Source: Scilla litardierei (lineage: Eukaryota; Streptophyta; Magnoliopsida; Asparagales; Asparagaceae). From it: DNA of 64,000 nucleotides. Position 1 is the stretch's first letter, and the number at the start of each line of letters is the position of its first letter. The notes under the pieces were generated by a model, which saw nothing but the letters and a program-made list of their open reading frames with translations, was not told the origin of the DNA and did not search any database. This document shows, in pieces, positions 44,968 to 54,420 of the stretch. The position numbers were made by a program, and so were the translations under genes. The DNA is taken from positions 86,118,422 to 86,182,421 of the forward strand of contig CM061140.1 in assembly GCA_030789695.1 (NCBI GenBank), read 5' to 3'.

Positions 44968-45322
44968 TAGACCGGCAACAGCGCGAGAGCGTGAGCTTGG
45001 TTCTACATTCAGTTGCAACTAGTTCATCCAAATTCTCATTCAAGCAATTTTGATACCGATGAACCATATTTATGAAATACGGTAAGTAGCGGGTATTCCC
45101 CATTCCCTAGACGTTCTTTATTTGATTTGATATTTCGCACATTTGTCTGACGATTGTGACAGGATCGCCAAAGGCAAATTTCTCTCTTAAGTAGCCAGGT
45201 TGATTTGGAGCAAGCACGGTCATTCGTCCTCCCTGTGTTCGATATCCCGCTCGCTGCTACACCGTGCACTTGCGGTAAAACTACAACCGGTCTTTGGGTC
45301 ACATCCCGGAGCGATCACCCAA

Positions 45323-46348
45323 CGGTCAAAGGCGGTCTTTTTCCCGCCGATGACAATAAAACACCCCGCATAACCGTTAGATTCCTAATCCCTATCGATT
45401 TCCTAACCCTATGGACGCATCGGGAAGAGCCCACGAAGGGGTTTCCGGCAAAATCCCGGATTTGGGAACTACTCACAAATATTCATTAAAAAGCGATCTA
45501 AATGAAAATGGACAGTCAAAATCATAATCAGACAATGGAAATGCAATGGTAGTAAAGCAATTAAGATAATACTAAAGTTTTACAAAGATCCAAAAACTTA
45601 CAAAAACTGGAAAATTACAGCCGTCACAAAATGAAGAAAACAGTAAAAAATAACCAACTCCCGAATCTGGGAAACCTAGGGTTCTATTTATAGAAAATGA
45701 CATCACCCGACCGGTTGACAAGTCAACCGGTCGGGTGAGCTGCTTCACAAAATCACAGCGCAAAGCGGGGTTTCACCCGGTCAGTATGAACCGGTCGGTT
45801 GGATCTTGGATGCGGTCGGTTGGATCTTGGTGCCGACCGGTTGGATCTTGGTGCAGATCGGGTGAGGAGACCGGTTGGAACTTTGAGTCTTGGCTATTGA
45901 ATTCAGCTATAGGTGAACCAATCGGGTGAAGGTCACCCGATCAGTTGGCAATCAGCTCCGAATTCCAGAGACATTGAGCTTCTGACCCGATCGCTGAACC
46001 GACCGGGTGACTTCTCGTGAGCTCCAAGCTGCGTCCGGGTGGTGCACGCGTGCATCACCCGATCTATTGGAGATGACCAACCGATCGGGTGAGGGGCTGA
46101 AAGATGCAATCTTCATCGTTTGACCCCCTGGATCACGCGTGACTCCTCCCGTTGCTCCGGGGACACATGATATCATCGTTTTACGCCCCAAATGCCAGCA
46201 AACTCCTGTAAAACATGGAAAACACGGAAAAGTGAAAGAAAACAAGAAAACACAAGAAAACACGAGAAAACGAATAAAAGACGGCGGTAAAATACGGAAA
46301 AACACGGAAGAAAACGTGCGTAAATGTATGAAATATAAACACACGTCA
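45323..46348 (-). repeat. 3' LTR of element 1, second fragment
   Basis: Continues the LTR interrupted at 33414. It ends AAACACACGTCA at 46348 and matches 53041-54089. Confidence 0.9.
45684..46090 (-). promoter_or_regulatory. element 1 3' LTR promoter: TATA box with ACCGGTCGGGTGA array
   Basis: The minus strand has a clean CTATAAATAG (45684-45693). Directly upstream is a perfect 17-bp inverted repeat with a 2-nt spacer (45703-45738, arm TCACCCGACCGGTTGAC). Further CGGTCGGTTGGAT, CACCCGATC and CGACCGGGTGA words extend to about 46090. Confidence 0.7.
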
Positions 46349-46363
46349 AAATCCCCCAAGCTG
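46349..46363 (-). other. polypurine tract of element 1
   Basis: Minus-strand TTCAGCTTGGGGGATTT directly precedes the 3' LTR. It is preceded by a CTTCCTCGAGGACGAGGAAG block (about 46368-46387). Confidence 0.82.
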
Positions 46364-48137
46364 AACTCTTCCTCGTCCTCGAGGAAGACGAGTGAGAGTA
46401 GGAGCTCGGAGGGGAAAAATAGAGAGAAAGAGAGAAAAAGAAAACTCTATATCCTAGATCGCCCGTCGGGGCCATCAAAATCAAAAACGACACACCAAGC
46501 AAGCAAACGCCAAATCACATCACTAAACCTAGGAATACGAGTCCAGACAAGTGTCGTGGGCCCACACGGTGAAGCGCGAGTGAGTGTGGTCGTGTGCTAG
46601 CAGACTGTGTCACTATCTACGATGTGCGATAAAGCTCGATATACACAGATCCAGGAAACGACCCAAATACTGATTCGAATTTGAAATTGCGGTGAATATT
46701 AGCTCAAGCATGCACGAGAAGAGTATAAGAATAGAAGCGTATCATGCATCGGGGACTCCACAGCTAGGGACAGGGAAATCACCACACTATAGCCTAGATA
46801 ATAGCTAAAAAGTTCCTAAGCCAAGCGTTTTCGAAACCGATGGGGGTTGAGAAGATGTGGAGAAGAACAATCGGTGCAAATTCTCGTCTTCCCTTTATTC
46901 TCGGCAAGTAGGAAAAGATATTCACACGGGATATTTTTTTTGGGTTTTGGGTTTTTGAATTATTATTATTTTTTTGGATTTGGATTTTTGGCTATACAAT
47001 TTTTCTTTCTTTTCTTTTCTCTTCTTTTTGGGTTTTTCTTTTCTTTTCTCCCTTTTTTTTGGATTTTTGGGTTTTTTGGCTATACACATGTGTACTCTCC
47101 CAAGTGGGAGAACGGTACACGACGAGGGGATTTGTACCAAGTAAAACAAAAAAGAAGTCGGAATCTAAACACTTTGGCAAAGGAAACTATTCTCGCTAAA
47201 TATAGCATGGGCTAAATGGGTTATCCTAGTCCTTAATTGCGGAATCTTGACACATGCGAAATGAAGCGTACGATATATATAGCATGCAAAAGAAGCATGC
47301 AGTAGAAATAAGTACTGCATATTCATATCGAAACATGATAATCTAGGGGTCATTCCTGGATAGGTATATAAAGTAAATCACAAAGCAGAAGCACACCAAA
47401 CAGATAGGCATGACACCCGACTCACAAAAAGCTAAGTGGACCCACGATGCGTGAAATGCAAGAGAACTCGAAATCCTGGGGTTAGTGAATGTGATTATCG
47501 ATGCTATGCTAGGTGTGTGTGATTTTGTGGCAATTCATCATAGGGTTCATCTCTAGGAGAAAGAGATAAAAAGAAGAAAAGAAAAAAAATAAAAACACGA
47601 TGAAAACGTAAGAAAAACGAAAAAGAAAGACTCAAATGGCGCACAAAGTGCGACTCCCCCAAGCTGAAGCTTGCATTGCCCTCAATGTAATAAGAGTGAG
47701 TACGGGAGGGCAATGAAAATGGGGGGAATACGCACCGACACAAAAAGAAATGAAAAACACAGATACGAAACTAGAAATAAAGAAAAATCAAAATCAAACC
47801 ATACGACACGAAAAACGAAAAAGAAAGAAGGAAATTGAACAAACTAGACGACACGACACGACACGACAAAAAGGAAAACAAGCACACACACACACAAAGA
47901 AAATAAAACACGACAACACAGCAAAACAGACTTTCCCCAAGCTAGACATGATAATGCTAGCAATGAAATATGAGCGTGAAAGTGCAGAAATATGCAAGGG
48001 GGATGTCAAAAGAAAAGAAATAAAAAGGAAGTGATGCGACACGTGAATGGGTCCTCCCCTTGACAGTGACAAAGCAGGGCCCCGCAAAGACAGATGGGCA
48101 CAAACATAGGGGGGACAAAAGCGGGAAGGGAAAAAAA
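46364..48137 (-). other. non-coding 3' region of element 1
   Basis: AT/purine-biased sequence without a convincing ORF. Internal polypurine-like tracts occur, with minus-strand AGCTTGGGGGAGT at about 47655-47667 and AGCTTGGGGAAAG at about 47931-47943. The first is coupled to a CATTGAGGGCAATG block. Confidence 0.5.
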
Positions 48138-48527
48138 TCAAGCAGGGGCACCACCCTCTGGGGGTGGTGATGGGGGCCTGTGTTGGGGACCAGGAGTCGT
48201 GGGGGGTGGAATGTGGAGCTCGGAGACATCGGGTGGGTCTTCACGGATGTGGCGAATGAAACTTTGAAGAAAGGGGAGGTCTCGGTTGATGGACTCCTGA
48301 GTTATCCGACCACCCTGTCCAGCTAGGAGGATCATGGTCGTGAATCGGTCGGCTTGGTCGTCGTCTTGGAATGACATCCCGTATGCGGGATCGTCAACGT
48401 GAGGGTGGGGGAGTGGTGCATGGTGTGGTAGATTAATTGGTGGTGGTGGATTGAGCGGGGGGTTGTGTGTGACGAGCGCGACGGTTGGGCCTGGGGTTGG
48501 AAGAGCTGGTGTCGGTGGGCTTAGCAT
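48138..48527 (-). CDS. 129-codon ORF of element 1, possible truncated relative of the element 2 ORF
   Basis: The ATG at 48527 opens a proline-rich N-terminus (MLSPPTPALPTPGP...) followed by AYGMSFQDDDQADRFTTM and INRDLPFLQSFIRHI, and ends in a proline tail at 48138. The GMSFQDD stretch after a proline-rich leader parallels GITFQND at the same relative place in the 714-residue ORF of element 2. It also occupies the same slot: after gag-protease, behind an internal promoter-like array. I therefore read it as a shortened version that keeps the N-terminus and loses the large globular and coiled-coil parts. The similarity is short, so this remains an inference. Function unknown. Confidence 0.5.
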   Translation of the reverse strand: MLSPPTPALPTPGPTVALVTHNPPLNPPPPINLPHHAPLPHPHVDDPAYGMSFQDDDQADRFTTMILLAGQGGRITQESINRDLPFLQSFIRHIREDPPDVSELHIPPPTTPGPQHRPPSPPPEGGAPA

Positions 48528-48963
48528 GGCGGGGAGGCATTGTGCAGGAGTCTTGTGTGTGTGTGAGTGTATGCAAAATACAATGAGTAAACACAAACAC
48601 GAACAACGAGCAAATGGAGTATTTGGGGCAAAATTAAAATCAAGCGAAGGAGCGAGTTTACCCAAATGAGATGAAGATCGTTGCTCGTAGACGCCCCGAT
48701 GTTACTCGATAGGAGCACGTTGTGAAGCCGCGGCAATTTCTTCAGCAAGTTTCGAAATTTGGGGAGGATGGGTGAAAGTTAGGGTTTTGTGTGCGGGTGG
48801 AATCGAGGAGAATGGAGAGAAATCGATGGAGAGATGAATAGGGAGATGGGGGGGTCCATTGGGGTTGAATTAGGGGGAGAACGAGGTCAGGCGCACAAGG
48901 AGGAGGCGAAACATCGGTTGGGGATTCAAAAATGGCGAGGACGGAACGAACGGGCGGCGACGG

Positions 48964-49330
48964 CTATATATAGGGATTTAAGTCAAACCGGTCGGGTGAG
49001 TTATCACCCGACCGGTTGACTTTAGGTCGAAATTTGATGCTGAAGAAAACGCTACAGGCGACCCGGTCGGTTGAGAACTCAACCGATCGGTTCGCCGCTC
49101 CACACTTTTTCTCTAGAACTCAGAGTTTCTCACCCGGTCCCCGAACCGGTCTCGCATATTTTCACCCGGTCGGTTGATGAATTCTGAGATTTTTTCGAGA
49201 GTTCCCCCAGGTCACCTGGTCTGTTCACCCAGTCTGTTCTTTCTCCACCCGGTCGGTTCATTAGGTGACAGACACGGCTGTTAGCTGATACATCCCAACC
49301 GATCGGGTGAGTTATCACCCGGTCGGTTGG
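48964..49330 (-). promoter_or_regulatory. element 1 internal promoter-like array and TATA box
   Basis: The minus strand has CTATATATAG (48964-48973). Upstream, an array at about 48986-49330 includes the perfect inverted repeat ACCGGTCGGGTGA-gtta-TCACCCGACCGGT, then CCGGTCGGTTGAG with CTCAACCGATCGG, and CCGATCGGGTGA with TCACCCGGTCGG. These are the same words as in this element's LTR. The array precedes the small ORF by about 440 bp. Confidence 0.67.
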
Positions 49331-49523
49331 GGCCTTGTTTTCTGCAAAAACCCAAAAATCGCCTAAGTTTCACGACGGAAGTTGTTACGGCTGGATTTAT
49401 TTATAAAAATAGATAAAATAAAGTAGAAAAGTCCTAAAAACGGAAGTAAAAGTTCAGAGCATGGGTTGCCACCCATGAAGCGCTTTGGTTTAACGTCGTT
49501 AGCTCGACGCCCATCGATGATGT
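49331..49523 (-). other. conserved block after gag-protease of element 1
   Basis: The minus strand reads GACGTTAAACCAAAGCGCTT then CATGGGTGGCAACCCATG (about 49461-49498), the counterpart of 38133-38177 in element 2. Confidence 0.6.
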
Positions 49524-52256
49524 TCATGGTGGGCGATACGGGTGATGCCCAAAATCCAGCATCTCTTCAGCTCCAGAGGTTGTGGCTCTTGGTGTAGTCG
49601 GCGGCTGTAAAAAGATTTGCTTGACTACCCTCCCTTTGTTGACAGGATCCGGGGGCTTCTCCCTCAAATTGGCGTCCACCGCCATCTTTTTCAGGATCCG
49701 GACCTCATCGCCGGTGAGGTCCATGGGTTCTTTCCCTTTTCTCCTCGTAGGAGGAGACTTAGGAAATCCGGGAGGGATCACACGTCGCACGACCGCCTCA
49801 TTAGCAACTTCAATCTTTGGGTAGCCAACTTGCTCTCCAAGGTCCCCCAAGCTATCGGGGGGATTCCTCGAGAGCACTTCCCAGGCACTTGTTTCAACAG
49901 CTCTATCTTCTTCATTCTCCAGCATACTGATACTCGGATTGTCCGGGGGATTTGGATGCTTCATCGACAAGCCTAAGTCAAATTCGACTCTTTCTTAGCC
50001 CATATTGAGGGAAAGCTTCCCATTCTTCACGTCTATCAACACTCCGGCGGTTGCCATAAATGGTCGTCTAAGAATAATTGGGGTATGCTTGTCCTCCGGC
50101 ATGTCCATCACCACAAAATCAACCGGTACATGTACTACTTTCACATCGACGGGGAGGTCGTCCACTACTCCCAGAGGATCCTTGACCGAATGGTCAGCAA
50201 GTTGTAATGTCATGCCGGTGGGCTCTAAGTCTCCCATCCCTATTCTCTTGTACAACGATAGGGGCATTAAGCTGACGCTCGCACCAAGATCGACGAGCGC
50301 CCTTTGGAGTTGCACTTCCCCAATAGAGCAAGGGATGTAGAAACTTCCGGGGTCCTTGAGCTTGGGTGGATTTGCACGCTGAATGAGTGCGCTGCACTCC
50401 ACCGTTAACACGACCTTTTCTTTTCTAGATCCCAGTGTCACTAAGTCTTTCAAGAATTTAGCATAGGAGGGGATCGTCTCTATGGCCTCGAGGAAGGGGA
50501 TTTGAAGGCTTAAATCCTTGACCATGGCAAAAAATTTGCCATACTTCTCGTCGATTTTCGCTTGGGCCAAACGTTGTGGAAAGGGCACAACGGGCTTGAA
50601 AACCTTCAAATTCCCATCTTCTTTCTTCTTCTCTTCTTCGGGGGTTCCCTCCGGAGCCACAATTTTTGGTGACGGGGTACCGTCATCATCAGCTTTTTCA
50701 GTTGGCCGCTCAACGGCCATTGGTGCTTCCGGTTCCCTTGGTGGCACTCTAGTAGGAATTTGTGTCCCGCTCCTCAAGACTATGGCGGACACGTTCTCAT
50801 GCTCATGTGTGAGCGCCAAGGTCCGATTTAACCCCCTAGGGTTCACCTCAGGCTGTGGCAGTAATAAATTCTGTGGTCTTTGCAGGTTCACCACTTGCAA
50901 CCCCAGCTGGGTCACCTGATCGGTGAGCACTCTTTGTCCCATCTCCAGCTTCAGATTGATCTTCTCCTGGTTGGCAATGTATTGAGTCAAGAGGGACTCA
51001 ACCGGAGAAATGGCCCTCTGCTGGCTGTATTGCTGCTGGGTTGGCTGCTGATTCCTAGGAGCATACTGTTGATACTGCGACGGAGGTTGTTGCTGCTGAA
51101 ATTGCTGTTGCTGAAACTGCTACTGGGGCCTAGCCGGCTGATATATCTGCTGTTGTTGTTGAGCCGGTTGTTGGTAAGGTGCCCGGTAACTGAGGTTCGG
51201 ATGATTCCGGTTGTTGGGAGAGTAGGCCGGGTTTAAGTTGGTTCGTGGTGGAAATGGCACGTTCCCTGTAGGATTGTAAAACAATTCGCTCGCCTGATCC
51301 AACGTTGGTGAGATGTCACCACCGTCGAACTCTCCAAAAACTTCGGATTCTACCGCAGCAATCTGTTGTGAACCGGCGCCACCGGCGCCTACCATCAATG
51401 CAGAGATCTGGGTTGACAGCAAGTCAAACTTGCTTGACAATTTGTCGACGTCTTCCACTCTATAGATGCCCCCAGACCTTGGTGTGGCTCTCTCATCACA
51501 CCACCGTTCATTGTTGGATGCCATATTTTCCAAAATTTGCCCGGCATCTTCTTCGCTTCTTGACATGAAGGACCCTCCAGCCACGGTGTCTATGGAAGAT
51601 TTTAAATCGTCCCTCAACCCATTATAAAACAGATTTATGATCTGCCACTTGGGGAGCTCATGGTGGGGACATATTCTCTGCATCTCCTTGTATCTCGTCC
51701 AAGCTTCATGCAATGACTCGTGGCTGGCCTGGGAGAAGGATGAGATCTCGCTCCTCAGCTTCATGGTCTTCCCCGGGGGAAAGAACTTTGTCAGGAAAGC
51801 AATGGAGAGCTTCTCCCAGGTGTTGAATGTATTCGGGTCCTTACCCTTAAGCCACAGCTTGGCCTTATCTCGCAAGGAGAAGGGGAACAGCTTCAGTCGG
51901 ATCGCCTCAGTTGTGACACCGTTAATCCGGAAGGTGTCACATTTCTCCAAGAAGGAGTCTAAATGCTCGATCGGGCTCTCCATGGGTGCACCTGAAAACT
52001 GATCCTGCTGGATCCACGTCACCAAAGATGGCTTAAGCTCGAAGCTTTGGGCCGTAATAGCTGGAGGACGGATGGCGGAGGTGGACTCGATGGAAGGCAT
52101 CGAGTACTCCAACAGGGACTTGTGAGGCGGGGTGTTTTCCCCCATGGCTTCAGGATCCTCTATTCTTCGATTCTCAGCGGCCAAACGCCTAAGGGTGGCG
52201 TTTATCTCTGGATCAACGTGGATCAAGTCGTCGAGATTTCTTGAACTCCTGCGCAT
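49524..52256 (-). pseudogene. element 1 gag-protease polyprotein, interrupted by two stops
   Basis: One minus-strand frame of 911 codons runs from the ATG at 52256 (MRRSSRNLDDLIHVDPE) to 49524, broken by TAG at 51122-51120 (codon 379) and TAA at 49997-49995. The earlier in-frame start at 52286 is a TTG. The gag domain reads TWIQQDQFSGAPMESPIEHL, IRLKLFPFSLRDKAKLWL, FLTKFFPPGKTMKLRS and WQIINLFYNGLRDDLK. The first stop falls in a Q-rich linker (QPARPQ-stop-QFQQQQ). The second part contains VPFPQRLAQAKIDEKYGKFF, then the protease with DLGAS at about residue 656, and PIILRRPFMATA (the usual LGRPF is RRPF). The tail after the second stop is hydrophilic. Length and stop position match element 2 closely although the sequences are well diverged. 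Confidence 0.85.
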
Positions 52257-52433
52257 GAAAAACAACAAACACCCGTGAAGCGACAAGTGGGAAAGAAACA
52301 GATAAGATAAGAAATAAAAATAAAAAAAATAAGAAAATAAAAAGGAAAAAGAAGAATGCGAAAATTATCGTGAGGTAGGGATAAGAGCTAGTCACTAGGG
52401 TTCATGAGATCCTAAAATAACAAGCACGTTGCC

Positions 52434-52451
52434 TCCCCGGCAACGGCGCCA
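52434..52451 (-). other. primer-binding site of element 1
   Basis: Minus-strand TGGCGCCGTTGCCGGGGA, six bases from the 5' LTR; identical to the element 2 site and to the 3' end complement of tRNA-Asp. Confidence 0.9.
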
Positions 52452-52457
52452 TATACT

Positions 52458-54089
52458 TGACGTGCCCCCGGTTTGCAAGCCGCAAATGGCCGGGGGACAT
52501 GGTGGAGGTTTAGATATTTGTAACCGCAAGTGCATGGTGTTGTAGTGTGGCTTGGGGATCGAACACAGGGAGGCTAGGATGTGCTTGTGTCAAAGAGGAC
52601 AAAAATCACCCCGGGGGCGAGCTAGCCCAGATCGGATGATGGGTTGTCACAGTAAAGGAATGCAAGGTATAGACAATATGAAGGAAAAACCCGAGACTCT
52701 AGTTTCGACCCCAACGAGCAGCTCTCGCCGATACAGCCTATGGGTAGGATGGCGATCGGAATTAGGGTCTAATGGTGAGACGTTGCCTCTAAAAGTGGTA
52801 CCGGCATCCCATGGGCCAGATATTCCGGTCGGTGCCCAGGATGATACGCCGGACTTCCCGGGTTCGATCAGTGGGCACTCCCGTGTCCATTAACACTGAT
52901 CGACTCCGGGAGCACTAAGCTCGCAATGATAACTCCCAACGTCTCGTCCTGACGCTCCCGCGCGCTAGGATTCGGCGTCTACGCTAAGGGCGTGAGCTAT
53001 GGCTAGGGAGTCAACCGCCAAGTTTATTCCCCCTTGGCCCAACGGTCAAAGACGTTCTTTTCCCGCCGATGACAATAAAACACCCCGCGTAACCGTTAGA
53101 TTCCTAATCACTATCGATTTCCTAACCCTATGGACGCATCGGGAAGAGCCCACGAAGGGGTTTCCGCCAAAATCCCGGATTTGGGAACTACTCACAAATA
53201 TTCATTAAAAAGCGATCTAAATGAAAATGGACCGTCAAAATCATAATAAGACAATAGAAATGCAATGGTAGTAAAGCAATTAAGATAATACTAAAGTTTT
53301 ACAAAGATCTGAAAACTTACAAAAACTGGAAAATTACAGCCGTCACAAAATGAAGAAAACAGTAAAAAATAACCAACTCCCGAATCTGGGAAACCTAGGG
53401 TTCTAATTATAGAAAAGGACATCACCCGACCGGTTGACAAGTCAACCGGTCGGGTGAGCCGCTTCACAAAATCACAGCGCAAAGCGGGGTTTCACCCGGT
53501 CAGTATGAACCGGTCGGTTGGATCTTGGATGCGGTCGGTTGGATCTTGGATGCGGTCGGTTGGATCTTGGTGCCGACCGGTTGGATCTTGGTGCAGACCT
53601 GGTGAGGAGACCGGTTGGAACTTCGAGTCTTGGCTGTTGAAATTCAGCTACAGGTGAACCGATTGGGTGAAGGTCACCCGATCGGTTGGCAATCAGCTCC
53701 GAATTCCAGAGACATTGAGCTTCTGACCCAGTCGCTGAACCGACCGGGTGACTTCTCGTGAGCTCCAAGCTGCGTCCGGGTGGTGCACGCGTGCATCACC
53801 CGATCGGTTGGAGATGACCAACCGACCGGGTGAGGGGCTGAAAGATGCAATCTTCGTCGTTTGACCCCCTGGATCACGCGTGACTCCTCCTGCTGCTCCG
53901 GGGACACATGATATCATCGTTTTACGCCCCAAATGCCAGCAAACTCCTGCAAAACACGGAAAACACGGAAAAGTGAAAGAAAACAAGAAAACACAAGAAA
54001 ACACGAGAAAACGAATAAAAGATGGCGGTAAAATACGGAAAAACACGGAAGAAAATGTGCATAAATGTATGAAATATAAACGCACGTCA
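52458..54089 (-). repeat. 5' LTR of element 1
   Basis: 1632 bp. Read on the plus strand it starts TGACGTGC and ends GCACGTCA, an 8-bp perfect terminal inverted repeat. It is uninterrupted and shows the empty target site of element 2 at about 53036 (GGCCCAACGG). Confidence 0.93.
53403..53835 (-). promoter_or_regulatory. element 1 5' LTR promoter: TATA region with ACCGGTCGGGTGA array
   Basis: TATA (complement CTAATTATAG, 53403-53412) is slightly decayed. The perfect 17-bp inverted repeat is at 53422-53457. CGGTCGGTTGGATCTTGG units are tandemly repeated at about 53512-53570, with one more unit than in the 3' LTR copy. Confidence 0.68.
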
Positions 54090-54420
54090 GTGACGGTAGA
54101 GGGAAATGATCTTTTCTAGTTTTTGATTTCAACTTCCTATAATCTATCCATATTCTCTATCATGAGGTAGTTCTAATGGGAATGAGTTTGTTATTTTCAT
54201 TTTTTACACAGTCAGGCCAGATTTCTTTGTAACCACTTGGATTGGACTCACCCACCTAATATTAGAAATAAGAGATATTATTATTGCATCCAAAAATTTT
54301 AATATTTCACCTTTAGCTGCTTCTTTTATATTAGGGTTAACCTACGTTGCTTTTCTCTAATGGGTTTGGTGTCATCTTCAAGATAAATATGATGAATGCA
54401 TATAGTTGGGCTTATACCTT
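54090..54420 (-). pseudogene. Athila-0 pol: RT N-terminal part
   Basis: From 54420 downwards the minus strand encodes ICIHHIYLEDDTKPIREKQR, then, after a frame change, a degraded LDAGIIYPISDSKWVSPIQV, VTKKSGL and finally KTRKDHFPLP. These are the fingers motifs that precede the RT palm in Athila pol. The sequence is cut at 54090 by element 1, after which DQIL... continues at 32829. On the right it is cut by the chromovirus; it joins WSILTSK at 63930. Confidence 0.83.

Larger units (their letters stand above)
33415..45317 (+). mobile_element. element 2: pol-less Athila-type LTR element (plus strand) with an intact extra ORF
   Basis: The two LTRs are 33415-35229 and 43480-45317 (TGATCACTCC...GGAGCGATCA). 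The TSD CCCAA (33410-33414 and 45318-45322) sits within the element 1 LTR, and the uninterrupted target is visible at about 53036. Order: PBS, gag-protease (one stop), conserved non-coding block, internal promoter-like array, a 714-codon ORF, about 2 kb of AT-rich 3' region, polypurine tract. RT, RNase H and integrase are absent. The LTRs are nearly identical apart from a 23-bp tandem duplication, so this is the youngest Athila-type insertion here. Confidence 0.93.
43480..45317 (+). repeat. 3' LTR of element 2
   Basis: 1838 bp and nearly identical to 33415-35229. The 23-bp length difference is explained by an extra CGGCCGACCAGCGAGACACT-type unit in the promoter array (about 43800-43855). Confidence 0.93.
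32830..54089 (-). mobile_element. element 1: pol-less Athila-type LTR element (minus strand), split by element 2
   Basis: LTR termini are TGACGTGC...GCACGTCA on the plus strand. The 5' LTR is 52458-54089; the 3' LTR is split into 32830-33414 and 45323-46348 by element 2. Flanking bases GGGAC (32825-32829) and GTGAC (54090-54094) are a 4/5-matching TSD within Athila-0 RT. The internal region holds PBS, a gag-protease ORF, a conserved non-coding block, an internal promoter-like array, a small ORF and a polypurine tract. RT, RNase H and integrase are absent. Net length is about 9.35 kb. Confidence 0.9.

Noticed and set aside
46847..47215. 122-codon ORF with T/F-rich sequence in the element 1 3' region
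   Set aside because: It is produced by T-runs (TTTTCTTTTC), is on the strand opposite to the element and has no motif.
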